Assembly: GCA_030280995.1 (NCBI GenBank)
Contig: JASXTE010000013.1
Span: 11,067,001 to 11,131,000, forward strand
Source: Hemileia vastatrix
Taxonomy: Eukaryota > Basidiomycota > Pucciniomycetes > Pucciniales > Zaghouaniaceae
DNA length: 64,000 nucleotides
Direction of reading: 5' to 3'
Position 1 is the first letter of the stretch. Each line of letters starts with the position of its first letter. The notes beneath the pieces are model-generated. The model made no database searches. It was given only the letters and a program-made list of their open reading frames with translations, and had not been told where the DNA came from. The position numbers and the translations under genes are program-made. Positions 35,037 to 47,071 of the stretch are shown one piece after another.

Positions 35037-36539
35037 GTGCCAGAACAGCTGCACACTGTTGGTGCAACACTACTGAAGAGGGACCTTGAAGAGGGGGTAA
35101 TCATAGACAAGGTGGAGTTGGAAGATGAGGATTTGTTGGAATGGGTAAGAAGAGGGCAGGAAAAGGATGATGGAGTGCAGGAGCTGGTGAAGGCACTGTT
35201 ATTAAAGGAAGTATTGGTAAGGAAAGGATTGGAGGAGTGCCACCTAAAAGAGGGAGCACTGTATTGGAATGGGAGGATAGTGGTGCCAAATGATGAAGGG
35301 CTCAAAATAAAGGTGGTCAAATACAGGCATGATTCACCAATGGCAGGACACCTAGGACCACTGAAAACTTTGGAGCTGGAAAATTGCAGATTTTACTGAA
35401 AGTCCATGAAGGCATATGTCCAGCGCTATGTAGCAGAATGTGACTCTTTCCAGACAAACAATGTCAGTCCAACATCAACACCATTGAACCCACTAAACAT
35501 TGCAAAACATCCACGGAAAGAGCTCTCCTACAATCTTATAGTAGAATTATCAAAATCTCAAGAGAAAAATGCTATTCTCACAGTAGTTGACTGTTTCACT
35601 AAGATGGCGCACTTCATTCCAACCACTACCAAGGTCACATCAAAAGGGATTGAAGAACTAATGGTGGAACAAGTTTTGAAGCTTCATGGTTTTCCTGATA
35701 GCATAGAATCAGATAGGGGAAGTAATTTCAACTCTAAGCTGTTGAAAGCAATGTATGAGCAACTGAACATTAAGCCTGTATTGTCAACAGCATGGCATCC
35801 ACAAACTAACAGGAAATCTGAGATAGTGAAGAAGGCAATTGAAAAATACCTGCACCACTTTATCAACTATCAGCAAGATGATTGGGTGCAACTGCTACCA
35901 CTAGCTGATTTCTCATACAACAACAGGCTGCATGTGTGAACAGAAATGTTGCCCTTTTATACCAATTACAGATATCATTCAATATTCTCAATTGGAACCC
36001 CATTGGCACTTCATGGTCCAGAAGAGCAAGAGAGAATTCAGAAGCTGCTGGAAATAGGTGAAGAGCTAGAAGCAGTACTCAACTTATCTCAACAGTCAAT
36101 GAAGCACCATCATGATCATGGAAAAACCCAGCACCATATATTCCATGTAGGTGATAAGTTTTGGTTAAGCTCACATTTTATTTCCACATTGCATCCCAGT
36201 TTTAAGTTAGATCATAAGAAAGTGGGGCCATTCAAATCAAAACACAAGGTATCAGACTCAGCTTATGAACTGGAGCTGCCAACCTCAATGAGGCAAGTAC
36301 CTTCAGTTTTCAACATTTCATTACTCAAAAAGCATAAGGAAGATACAATTCCACGATGTCCAGAAGTGCTGCCGGTGCCAATTGAGGTGGAAAATGAAGA
36401 AGAGTTTGAGGTGGAAAAGGCTGTTCCTAAGAGGGTGTATAGTGGAAAGATTCAGTACTTGTTGCATTGGAAGGGTTATGGAGTTGGGGATAGGTCCAGG
36501 GAACCAATAGATAATCTGGTGAATGCTAAAAAAAGTTGA
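35037..36539 (+). pseudogene. Family B integrase and chromodomain
   Basis: Three frames: 35037-35399, 35406-35939, 35946-36539. The zinc finger reads YRHDSPMAGHLG...CDSFQTN, with the last Cys lost. In the DDE core the first Asp reads Asn (SYNLIVEL), the second is kept (ESDRGSNFNS), and the Glu is kept (HPQTNRKSEIV). The C-terminus has the GDKFWLSSHF...KLDHKKVGPF block and a recognisable chromodomain (EFEVEKAVPKRVYSGKIQYLLHWKGYG). Loss of catalytic residues and in-frame stops mark it as dead. Confidence 0.83.
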
Positions 36540-36577
36540 AGGAGTGCAGAAAAAAGGAGGAGTAAAAGAGGGGTTAA

Positions 36578-36819
36578 TTTTAGGATTTGGGTTGAGATGT
36601 GAGGAGGAGGAGCGCTATGGGAACTATGCATTGTGAAAGACGGAATAGGGAATACTGCATAAAGGGGGTATATGAGGAAAGCGCTGTGGCACGCTCACCA
36701 CCAGACAACTCATATAGTAATCCAATTTCTCTCTAGTCTTACTGCTGTATTAGAGTAGTCAGTCCCATTTAAAGTCTAGCGCTAGCGCTAGTAGTAGTAT
36801 TCCTTCTCAGGTCATAACA
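36578..36819 (+). repeat. 3' LTR, family B plus element
   Basis: 242 bp, ends TTTTAGGATT...GGTCATAACA (the first G is mutated), preceded by a purine-rich stretch aaaaaaggaggagtaaaagagggg. It pairs with 29958-30205 at roughly 85% identity by eye. Confidence 0.85.
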
Positions 36820-37039
36820 AATCAGAAGTAACTGGATTACTATATAAGTTTTCCAATGAGGAGTACTCCACAGCGCTTTCCCCATATAATCCCTTTATGC
36901 AATATCACCTTTTACACCTTTCACAATTCATAGCACCCATAGCACTCCTCCTCCTCCTCCTTACCTCTCAACCAAATCCTAACCTTACCCCCTCTTGTAC
37001 CCCATATGCCTCCTGCACTCCTTCTCAAACTCCTTCAAC

Positions 37040-38401
37040 TTTTCCTTAGCATTGGCCAAATTTTTCACAAAACCCCAGGACCTATCCTCAACCCCATATA
37101 CTTTCCAATCCACTTAAAAAATTGAACCCTTCCCCTGTACATCCTCTTATAAGTCACCTTTTCCACATCAAAATCCTCTTCATTTTAAACCTGGATTGGT
37201 GCTGGTGACTCCTCTGGACTGCCTGGGATTGTATCTTCTTTATGCTTTGTGAGAAATGAAATGTTGAAAGCTGGATGTACTTGCCTCATTGAGATTGGTA
37301 GTTCAACTATGTAAGCTGAGTCAGATACCCTGTGTTTGACTTTAAATGGATTCATTTTCTTGTCATCTAATTTAGCGCTGGGGTGCAATGTGGAAACAAA
37401 AAATGAGCTTAGCCAAACCTTGTCACCTACCTGTAGCGCACAACGCTGGGTCCTCCCTAGGTCATGATAATGCTTCATTTATTGTTGAGATAACTTGAGA
37501 GCCGCTTCTAGTTCTTGAATTATACTCAATATTTATTGTATCCACTCTTCCACTTCTGGGGCTTGTAACATGGATGGGGTACCAATTGAGAATGATGGGT
37601 GGTATCCATAGTTGGCAAAAAAAGGTGAAATACCTGTTGCCACATGTGTCTGGTTATTGTATGAGAATTCAGCAAGTGGTAACATCTGCACCCAGTCATC
37701 TTGCTGATAGTTAATAAAATGGTGCAAATATTTTTTGATTGCCTTATTCACTATTTCATATTGCCTGTCAGTTTGTGAATGCCATGCTGTTGACAAGATG
37801 GGCTTAATGTTCAGTTGCTCATATATTGCTCTCAGTACCTTAGAGTTAAAAGTACTTCCCCCATCTGATACTATACATTCAGATAAACCATATAATCTCC
37901 AGACATGTGCCACCATTAAGTCTGCAATACCCTCTGATGTAACCTTAGTAGTGGTGGGGATGAAGTGTGCCATCTTGGTGCAATTGTCAAATTCTGTGAG
38001 GATAGAATTATTTGTTGAAACTTGCCCGATCCCACTATAAGATCATAGGAGAGCTTCTTCCATGGCTGTTTGGAAATGTTTAATTGTGTCAGTGGTGTTG
38101 TTGTTGGACTAGCCTTGTTCCTCTGGCAAGAGTTGCACACCACTACATAGAAATGGAAATATTCTTCCATGGACTTCCAGTTAAAGTGACTATTCACCAG
38201 CTCCCCTGTACTCATCAGACCTGGGTTTCCTGCCATTGGGGGATAATGCCTTGATTTGAACACCTGACTCTTGAGCTCCTCATCATTCGACACCACTAGC
38301 CTCCCATTCCTATACAAAACTCCCCCTTCCAGGTGATAATCTTCCAATCCTTTCCTTACCAATACCCCCTTTGATAAAAGTGCCATCATCAACTCCTTCA
38401 C
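37040..38401 (-). pseudogene. Family B minus element: integrase and chromodomain
   Basis: The frame 38401-37916 carries the integrase zinc finger (SRHYPPMAGNPG...CNSCQRN; the second His is replaced). The frame 37973-37533 carries MAHFIPTTTKVTSEG, VSDGGSTFNSKVL and AWHSQTDRQYEIV. The frame 37478-37185 carries GDKVWLSSFFVSTLHPSAKLDDKKMNPF. A decayed chromodomain (VEKVTYKRMYRGRVQF) is readable near 37050-37170. Frameshifts separate the pieces. Confidence 0.78.
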
Positions 38402-38579
38402 TCCCTAATCTCTTTCCTGCCCTCTTTTTACCCATTCCATCAAATCCTCATTTTAAAATTCCACTTTGTCTAGTATTACCCCCTCATCAAGGTCCCCTTT
38501 TAACAACATCACCACAACAGTGTGTAGTTGGCCCATTGCTGGGTGCAAGTCAGGACATTGTGATAGTGCATCAGGTTTG

Positions 38580-39960
38580 CCACTTTTCTTCCCTGTTCAG
38601 AATGTAACAACAAATTTAATGCTACTTTGCAGTTCTTCCCAGCACACCTGTTGGTGAGTCAGCTTTTTTATGGTCAGAAAGGTTTCCAGGTTTTTATGAT
38701 CTATGTAAATAATAACTTGTAACCTATAAAGCCCTCCTTCCAAATAATGGTGTCAGGTGCATACTGCTTCTACAAGTGCCCATAACTCCTTAACTTAAAT
38801 TTCATAGTTTAATTTGGAGCCTTGAAGTGTTTGTGACAAATAAGATATTGGGTGAAAGACATTTTAAGCATTGAATTGAGATAATACTGTACCTAGTGCA
38901 AAATATGAGCAGTCACACTCCAGAACAAATGGATTTAATAAGTCAGGGATTGTGAGAATAGGAGCTGTCACAAATTTACTTTTCAGGTAGTCAAACGCAT
39001 CTTGTTGGCTACCTTTCCAGATAAACTTGGCTACTTTGTTTGTGAGGTCATGCAATGGTCGGCAAATGTGGGAGTAATTTTCAATAAAATGGCAGTAAAA
39101 CTTCGCAAAGCCTAGGAATGACTGGAGCTCTTTTACTGATGCTGGTGTCAGCCATTCTGTTACTGCCTTTACTTTCTCTTTGTCCATTTGCACTCTATTC
39201 TTTGAAATGATCATACCCAGGTAGGGGATTTCACTCACTGAGAAGACACATTTCTCCAATTTTAACAATACCTGGGCCTCCCTCAAGCGCTGAAAACAGT
39301 CCTTTACACATATCTGATGTTCTTTCAGTTATCTGGAGTTAAGTAAGATGTCATCTAGGTATACTGCTAGATCTATCCCTATTCTGTCTCTGAAGATGCT
39401 GTTGGTGAAGTCTTTGAAAGTGGCAGGAAGACTACATAGACCAAATGGCATTACCAACCATTCAAAATGACCTAAATTGAGTTAAGAATGCCAGTTTGTG
39501 TTCATTACCTTCTTTTACACATATGTTGTGGTAACGTGCCCTAAGATCTAGAGATTTAAAGATCTCTGCGCCTAGAAGACAATCAATTAGCTCATTATTC
39601 AAGGGAAGGGGATATCTATTCTTTATCATCAGTGAATTTAACCTTCTAAAATAAATGCAAGGTCTTAGTGAACCATCCTTTTTTCCTGCTAAAGATGACA
39701 GGAGCATCCCAGTGAGATTTGGATTCCCTAATAAAACCATTCTTTATATTTTCATCAATCATCTCTTTTAGCGCTGTTGACTCTAGGGTTTATAATGAGA
39801 TTATGCGGCTAAATTGAGGTGTTACGCCTGGAATCAGATCAATGGCAAAGTCATATGGTCAATGAGGTGGTAGGGTCTTGGCTTCACCCTCTCCAAATAG
39901 TGGTAAGATTTCCCAATAAGCTTCAGGGACTATTTACTTGAGGCTTTTTTGTTGGCTTTG
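38580..39960 (-). pseudogene. Family B minus element: RT and RNase H
   Basis: RT words SGKKDGSLRPC-like (AGKKDGSLRPCIYFRRLNSL) and NRYPLPLNNELIDCLLGAEIFKSLDLRARYHNI lie in the frame 39740-39462. YLGMIISKNRVQMDKEKVKAVTEW and SVKELQSFLGFAKFYCHFIENYSHI lie in 39286-38864, followed by RNase H FVLECDCSYFALGTVLSQFNA. The frames differ and stops occur. The order matches the plus copy. Confidence 0.78.
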
Positions 39961-40200
39961 AGGACTTGACCTTGGCTGATATCTTGGTGGATATTTTCCA
40001 AGCTGTTACATTGCATTCCAGTTCCTCTTCTTCCTCCAGCACACCCTCCAAGTCCTAAAACTTAACATCAAGAGAAAGCATCAGCTCTTGCGGCAAGTCT
40101 ACTGATGATAATGAAACACCAGGAGACTTGAGGGGAGGTTCACCTGACCCCTTCAGAGGCCAGGGGACAAATTCTCGCTCTGCACCATCCACCTTTCCAT

Positions 40201-40468
40201 TGGCTTTATTTAAAAATTTAATTGTGTTAATTTATTTTCTGCTTCAATGGACCATACAAATATAAAATATAGGTTTTATGAAATCTTGTATTAATTGGTC
40301 CCAGATATTTTAAACTCTCATGGATTAGTAAAACGTATTTCTCTGTGAACGTTTCTACTAACTCAAATATCATTTAATATAAGGGACCAAAACCAAAATT
40401 GGATGTTTGAAATATTTCTTAAAATTATATAATATATAAACATCTTTTTTTTGGTAAATTACAGATTT
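40201..40468. other. AT-rich junction sequence
   Basis: It lies between the fading end of the family-B minus element and the start of the A3 LTR. I see no gene and no clear repeat. Confidence 0.4.
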
Positions 40469-40532
40469 TTTCAGCCAGGCTGCTAGACTTACCCAGTAAG
40501 ATAATTAATTATTTACTGGGATGAAGCCACAC

Positions 40533-41619
40533 TGTGGTCTTCTAACATTGGGAGAGCCCTTTTTTGGTCTATTTGGTGTTGTTTTGATATGTCTTAAATG
40601 GCATTGTTTAATAATTGGGTGTTTTTCTGGAATTATTCAGCAAATATTGGCACTACCGGTATGTGAGTACTCCAATTGGATAGCCCCAAGTTTTCTCAAT
40701 ATTTTATGTCCTGTTGAAATTTTTCAGATTCTAAGTATTAAGGGGTTAATTCCTCATTTTTCATTCAAAAAGATGGCTGTCTAAATTTGTTTTTTGTGTT
40801 TTACAGGCTAACTTTAAGTCTTAGGGTTATGCTCTTAGTTCCATTAGAATGAGCTAATTTTTCTCTACATTTTATGTCTCAATGTTGTTATAGCCTAATT
40901 TTGTGTTTTAAAGCTTTAGTAGTTGTAGTAGATTTTTCTAAATATTTTGAGTATTTTTAGAGGTTTTTGGTGGTTTTCTGACTTCAGGGTGGTCCGGCCA
41001 CCTCAGGGGGGCCTCCCAACGTCAAGAAGACCATCCACCTCAGTTCTAGAAGGCTGGGAAGCGTTTCTAGAGGGGTTTAATGCAATTTGGTGGTCAAGAA
41101 CGCCAGATTTGTTGGTGTGCATGGGCTCTTAGATAGTGGTCTGTGTGTACATAGTGAAGAAGACAGTTTGGGGAAACCTTATTTATCATAAAACCATAAG
41201 GAGGTGATATCCTTGTTCCTCACTCAGTTTTAACTGTTTTTTGGCCACGATTGGCTGTGTTTGTTGCAAGGTTAGTTCTTCATTTAACTCAACTTTTGAA
41301 ACTGTTTTCTCTGGTGCAGCTTTTCAACTTACATCAAGTATTATTTATGTTTCCTGTGCAACAAGTGCACAGTGTTTGTTTTTCTGGTGTGGATTTTTTT
41401 GAATTTCAGGTTGTCTTTGGTCTGTAGTCTATCTAGGCTACTGTCTTGACTTTTAATGCAGTCAAGAAGATTTTTGGAAGGGGTATTGTAACAGTATCTG
41501 ATTTGCTGTAGCAAGTAAATCTCACCTGGTATTTCTCAAACAGACAGGGGTTTTTATCTCCAGTTTTACTTCAACTCCCTTGGTCAAGGCCTATAGTTAG
41601 TACTATAGGATTGTCTACA
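40533..41619 (+). repeat. 5' LTR, family C element
   Basis: 1087 bp, TGTGGTCTTC...GGATTGTCTACA, the same length as the 3' LTR. It has a conserved 'ggaggtgatatccttgttcc' stretch near 41200. The small frames inside it (for example 40521 and 40947) are LTR sequence. Confidence 0.92.
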
Positions 41620-41727
41620 TTTCTGGCACCCAATGCGGGGTGAGGATTTGTTAGCTTTTTTGGATTTACTGTTACTTCTGGACTCTTTTCTTTGTTTGGA
41701 AATTGGTTTTCTGGAATTCATTGGACC

Positions 41728-42680
41728 ATGGCTTCTGGACCCTCTTTCTCAAGTGGTGGTAGTGGCACTGCTGGTGCTGCTGAGGATGTTATTCCTCCTG
41801 TTTCTGTTAGGCCTTCTGTCAGGATCAAGTCCTGGAAGGTGCCTATGTTTATGGGGGAGGATGTTAAGTTATTTCTGGAGCTTTTTGAGGCTTCTGGAAA
41901 TGTAGATGGGGCTTCTGACTTGGACATGGTGAAGCAAGTAATCTTTTACATTGTTGACAGGGCTTTGGTGAAGGAAGTTGCTGAAATGGAGGGCTATAGA
42001 AGGAAGGATTGGAAGAAATTGTGTCTGAAAATGACAGACAGGTGGGGATCCAGATACTCTATGGTGGATCTAAATATGATTGCTAGTGAATGGCAATCTT
42101 ATGGAGGTGTAGATAACATCAACACTTATAGGAATTTTATGGCTCATTTGGAGCCAGTGTTGAAATATTTGGTGGAAATGCAGGAGTGGGAGAGTACTGA
42201 CTCTGCTAGGGATATTTTCTGGTCTACCCTGGCCAGGAACATCAGTATTGATGTTTTGAAGGAGTTGGCTTGGAGTGACAAGATGAAGGTTCTTCCTAAT
42301 GGCAATCAGAAATTGCCTGCTCTTTCTGTAGTGAAGGAGTTTGTATTGGGGCACCTGAAACTGTTGGAAGTGGACTACTTCCAGGAAGCTAGCACTAAAT
42401 ATGTTAGCAAGATCTGTGAGGCATTGGCTGAGGATGTGGAGGAGTCCAGAAAGAAGGAAGTGGTGAACAAGGGGAAGGCTCCTGAAAAGCCTAAGGAGGT
42501 GGACCCTGTGGTGGAGCAGTTGGCTTATTTAAAAAAGCAGCTGCATATTTTTGTTCAGGAGGCTCAGAAGGAAAATAAGGGTCATTCTAAGTCTTGGAAT
42601 TTTGATAGGAGGGCTGGTAGGCGAGATCCTTAGGTTTTCTCTTATTGTAGCAGAAAAGGGCACAAGTGCAATGATTTTTG
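41728..42680 (+). pseudogene. Family C gag
   Basis: The start is at ATG 41728 (ACCATGGCT, a strong context): MASGPSFSSGGSGTAG, then RIKSWKVPMFMGEDVKLFLELFEAS and KVLPNGNQKLPALSVVKEF, a retrotransposon capsid-like fold of about 250 residues, and a Lys/Glu-rich tail. A TAG at 42631 precedes what looks like a ruined zinc knuckle (YCSRKGHKCNDFW; two zinc ligands changed). The earlier in-frame codons from 41692 lack an ATG with support. Confidence 0.78.
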
Positions 42681-42696
42681 GGCACTAAATAGAGAT

Positions 42697-44130
42697 GTGT
42701 CTGAGGGGAAGGTGCAATTTTATGTAAAGGTGTTCAAGTTCCCTGATGGTTATTTTGTGAAGCCTAATGATAGTCAGGCTCCAGTTGACTTGGTGAGGAG
42801 GAGACATAATCTCAACTCCAGAAGGCCAAGGTTTGAAGAGTTGCCTAATGAGGATTCTTTTTCTGGAAAAGGTGGAGGTGATGTAACGGGAAAGGGAAAG
42901 GAGGCTAATAGAGTCTTATTCACATCTTCCTTTGGTGGTTTGGAGTTGTATTATTGTGGTCAAAAGCCAAGTGGGGAATGCTTGTCTGGTGTTTATGATG
43001 TAAAAGTAAGAAAGGTGGGAAGACCTAAGAGCAGTTCTCAGGCCCAACCAAAGCCTAAGGCTTCAAAGGTGAATCCTAAGCTGAGTGCAGCTAGGAAAAA
43101 GAACAGAAAAGTAGAGCTGTACAAGATTCAGAAGGTTATAGCTGATATGGGCCCCTTCGTTTTGAAGAATTGGACATAATGGTGAGCCAATGCCTATGTA
43201 TATTTATTCTGACTCTGAGGAGGATGTTCCATTGGCTTCATTTCCAAAGCATGCTGGAGTTAAAGTTTCTGTTGAGGGATCTGGTGTGATTCCGGTTGAT
43301 GGAAAATCTGTTGGTGGTTCTGGACCTCAGGAAATTTCTAGGACCAAGGTAGTGAAGCAGAAGGCTCACTTTGAGAGGCCAGTGGTTTCTGGCCAAGTTA
43401 ATGTTATGGATTCTTTCCTGGAAAGGATGAATCAGGATCATGTTTCCCTTACTTATGGGGAATTATATGCTATCAGTCCTGTATTGGCTGATAGACAGAA
43501 AAAGTTGTTGACCGGGAGAAGGGTTTCTTCTGGGGAGGTGGAATACATATGTGATTCTGCTGAAATGTTTGGTGAGGGGTTGGAAACTCATTTTTCTGCA
43601 CGTCTGGGTTATGTCAATGTCACTATGAATGGCAGGGAAGCTAGGGAATTGGTGGATTCAGGCTCTCAGATTAACCTGATTTCTTTATTTGAGGCTACTC
43701 ATCTGCGTCTCCCCATCAAGACAGTTATTGGTAGAATTCTAAAAGGGATTGGTGGCCATGTAACTGAGTTGATGTAAACAGCTGAAATTGTGAAGCTGGA
43801 TGTTGGTGGAGCCTCAGAGAAGTTTCATTTTTATATTGCCAAAGGTAATGAAAAAGCTGTTTTGGTTGGACCATTCTTGATGGATTTCCAGGCAAGAATT
43901 GGTTATCAGTTTGAAGTGGGAATTAGTTTGGAGTTGATTGGTGAAGATAAAAGGAGAACTCACATGAGGTTGTCATCTCCTGGAGATTATGCTTTGGAGA
44001 TAAGGCCTGGCTTGTCTTCAATGTGCAAGTGCATGGATTGTTGTAGGAGAAGAAGAGAAGTAAGTGCCACCTCTGGTTTTTTGGAATGTGGCTCAGGCTC
44101 TAGTGAGAGCGTCTTTTTTAGAGTGATGAG
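42697..44130 (+). pseudogene. Family C gag-protease region
   Basis: Three frames: 42697-43179 (Lys-rich, disordered), 43190-43777, and 43790 onward. A protease core is visible as VNVTMNGREARELVDSGSQINLIS (DSG) near 43615-43690, followed after a TAA (43775) by a VLVGPFLMDFQARIGYQFEVG block that corresponds to the second half of a retropepsin. The stop splits the protease in two. Confidence 0.7.
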
Positions 44131-44367
44131 TGTTGATTTCCCTAGTGCTACAACCTCTCCCCAAGATGAGGAAATCCCAGGTTGTAGTAGGTCATCTCCC
44201 TGGGAGATATACCAAGTTGATTATAAACTTTCTCTTTTTAATGTTTCTCTTCTCTGCAATTATTCTTCAAGTTTTTTATCAAGTATCTTTTCTCTCTCAA
44301 AATTTTCAATTATTTTTAATTCAAGTTCAAAATCGAATATTGGTTATATATCTTTATTGAAATATAT

Positions 44368-44957
44368 GTGGAAAAGCTGTGGAGTGGTGAGATTGGGGTC
44401 TAAAAGTAAGTCCTCCCAATTGTGCACTGCTAGGGTTTCTTCTACCCCTTTCAAAAACATTACCTTGGCCACATCTGTGAGCATTGGGGAAACCCCTGAG
44501 TATTTTTGCAGGATAGAAGAAAACTCAAGAAAAGAAAAATTTTAAGATAACTGAAGAAAATCAAGAAAAAAATCTGAAGATAATTTAAAAAAAAAGACAA
44601 AAATTATATTTGTGAAGATATTCAAGATCATTTTTTGGGCCTCCAGCATCAGGTTAAACTGAAAAAAATTTTGATAAGAAAGAAGATTGTCAAGATTAAT
44701 TTTTGTGCCTCCTGCATGAGGATAAAATTCACAATTTTAGAAGATGGGATTCAGAAGATGAATCAAGATTTGAAGATTTGAAAGATGGAAGTGAAGATGA
44801 AGATGTGGGATTTCCAAAAAGTTTTGGAGTGGTGAGATTGGGGAGTAAAAGTAGGTCCTCCCAATAGTGCACCACTAGGGTTTCTTCTACACCTTTCAAA
44901 ATAATTACCTTGGCCACACATGTGAGCAATGGGGAAACCCTTGGTTTTTGTTTTAGG
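44368..44957 (+). repeat. Direct duplication of ~135 bp in family C
   Basis: 44368-44503 and 44822-44957 share 'ggagtggtgagattgggg', 'gtcctcccaat', 'gtgcac..ctagggtttcttc' and 'ttaccttggccacac'. The spacer (about 320 bp) is purine-rich, with many aagaaaa-type words. It lies between protease and RT, where pol should be continuous, so it disrupts the gene. Confidence 0.8.
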
Positions 44958-46120
44958 TCTGGTGGTAAAGATGTCCTGAAGATCCCTCAAGATGAAGGTG
45001 GAGCTGCAAAGTATAAGAAGGTAGCACATAAGATTAGGCCTGTCAATGAGCCTATGCCTGTAGAATTGAATCCTCCTTTGAAGAGACCTCCTTTGTCAAG
45101 AGATACGTACTGTACTCCTCTGGTGAAGAATCCTCCTAATTTTGTGGAAACTTCTAGGGTGACTGTGAAAAGGTTGAAAGTTGTTAATTTTGATCCGATG
45201 GTTGTTAGTATGATAAGTAAAAAAAGTTGTTGCTGCAAGTTATTGTGCTGAGGGAGAAAGCAGTGACATTTTTTGAAGAGGAAAGGGGTGTGTTGAAACA
45301 CTCTTATGAGGAACATTACTTGATTCCTATGGTTTGTCATGAGCCTTGGCAAATCAAAACTATTAAAATTCCTGTTGCTATCAAGGATGATTTTGTGGAG
45401 ATTTTTAGGGAAAGAGTCAGGACTGGATTGTATGAAATATCAAAATCTAGTTATTCAAGTCCGGTTTTCTGTGTTGAGATGCAGAATGGGAAGCTGAGGG
45501 TGGTGCATGATCTTAGAGCCTTGAATAGAGTCACTATCAAGGATGCTGGGATACTGCCAAGTGCAGAGGACTTTGTGGAAGCTTTAGCTGAAGAATTTGT
45601 TATGTTTTGGTTGATATTATGGGTGGTTATGATGAAATGGAACTTCACATGGATTCACGGCTACTCACAACGTTTGAGACTCCTCTGGGAAGATTTCAGC
45701 TCACTAGGTTGCCTCAAGGAGCCACTAATGCAGTAGCAGTATATCAAGCACAAATGGCTTAGATTTTACAGGATGAGGTTCCTACTCATGCTGGTATTTT
45801 TATTGATGATGTCAGAATTAAACAACCCTCCATGGATTTTGGAAATGAGGTGCTGAAGGAGAAGCCTGGTATAAGGAGGTTTGTTTGAAAATATGCAATT
45901 ACTCTAGAGAGAGTATTTTTTAGGATTGAAGAGGCTGCTTTGACCATTTCTGAGTCAAAGTTTTGTTGTTGTGTTCCTGCTCTGGAAATCCTGGATCATG
46001 TTGTATGTAATGAGGGAAGGATTATGGCAAAGAGGAAAGTTAATAAAATTCAGTCATGGCCAAGGCCTAAAAATACTACTGAAGTCAGGGGATTTTTATT
46101 AAAGATTTTTCTTTGTTAAC
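44958..46120 (+). pseudogene. Family C reverse transcriptase
   Basis: The frame at 44910-45251 and then 45227-45736 read IPVAIKDDFVEIFRERVRTGLYEISKSSYSSPVF, KLRVVHDLRALNRVTIKDAGILPSAEDFVE. After a frameshift near 45595 the remaining RT words appear in another register (TTFETPLGRFQLTRLPQGATNA; the catalytic box as IFIDDV near 45798-45815). RT palm and thumb are otherwise in order. Frameshifts and stops make it dead. Confidence 0.78.
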
Positions 46121-46196
46121 ATCAACTTAAAGGAGGCTGAACAGGAAAGATGAAGAGTGGAAACGGTCTGAAGAGTGTGAAGAGGCTTTTCAGAAG

Positions 46197-46846
46197 TTGA
46201 AGAAGGTGGTAGGTGAAGATATTATTCTTCACAAGTTGGATTATGGTATGGAAGCTGGAAAAATTTATCTGGGGGTAAACTCAAGTTATATTGCTGCTGG
46301 TGCTGTTTTTTCTCAGGAAGATAAAACTGGGAGGGTCAGGCCAGTAGGGTACGAGTCTGTGGTATTTAATGAGATTGAATCTAGATATTCTCAACCCAAG
46401 TTGGAATTATGAGGTGTAGCAAAAGTTTTTTGAAGCTACAAACCGTTTTGTGGGAGCAGCATTTTAAGCTGCAGGTGGATGCTAAATCTCTGGTTCAAAT
46501 GATCAACACACCTAGTCTTCCAAATTCTCCAATGACTAGGTGGGTGGCCTTTTTTCAGCATTTTTCTTTTGACCTGGTACACAAGCCTGGAAAAACTTTC
46601 ACAATGCCAGATGGATTATCAAGGAGACCACCCACAGATGAGGATTCAGACTCTGAAGAATTTGATGAAGATTTTCCAGTAGTTATGTCCAGAACAAAGG
46701 GTTCTGAAGAATTTTCTCACCTCCCCCAAGAGGCTAAACTGGAAGATGATTGTTCTCTCCTCCCCCAAGAGGTTAAACTGGCTGGATCTGATCTTGATTC
46801 TGGTGATCAGGATTTTTTTGTTGATAAAGATGGGGCTGTTGTTTGA
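46197..46846 (+). pseudogene. Family C RNase H
   Basis: YLGVNSSYIAAGAVFSQED...RPVGYESVVFNEIESRYSQPKLEL, then, after a shift near 46410, FLKLQTVLWEQHFKLQVDAKSLVQMINTPSLPNSPMTRWVAFFQHFSFDLVHKPGKTFTMPDGLSRRPP, a typical gypsy RNase H end with its GLSR box. It degrades the RNA of RNA/DNA hybrids when intact. Confidence 0.8.
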
Positions 46847-47071
46847 AATGGCTCAAATTTAGAAAATGGTGTTATTGTTAGTGAACTGGATTCTCTTAAG
46901 ATTCAGTGGAATGTTAAGGATGTACCAAAGTTTAGGAATTGATGTCCTGGTTGGGCCGGTCGTGTTGCTCATGTTCACACTGATGATTTTTATGATAGGG
47001 TTGTACCCTTGGATGTTGTGTTGTTGGATTTTGAAGATTAGAACTGGGATGAGACTGGGTTTTATTTTATT

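Larger units (their letters stand above)
29958..36819 (+). mobile_element. Ty3/gypsy element, family B, plus strand
   Basis: Two short LTRs (29958-30205 and 36578-36819) enclose decayed gag, protease, RT, RNase H, integrase and chromodomain. It is inserted in the 3' LTR of a minus-strand element of the same family. Flanking 5-mers ACTAA and AATCA are similar but not identical. It carries two later insertions: a solo LTR at 30248-31413 and a ~240-bp inverted-repeat element at 32572-32812. Many stops and frameshifts show that it is old. Confidence 0.87.
36820..40200 (-). mobile_element. Ty3/gypsy element, family B, minus strand, 5'-truncated
   Basis: The remaining 3' LTR (36820-36983), integrase-chromodomain, RNase H and RT of a minus-strand element. 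It is a mirror of the plus copy: block by block 36984-40200 matches the inverse of about 33410-36577. Gag and the 5' LTR are not seen, and similarity fades near 40200. Its 3' LTR was split by the plus element, so it is the older of the two. Confidence 0.82.

Noticed and set aside
40947..41132. 61-codon frame MSIFRGFWWFSD..., also seen at 51430 and in inverse at 698-880
   Set aside because: It recurs only because it is part of the family-C LTR; the copies differ by changes that do not respect codons.
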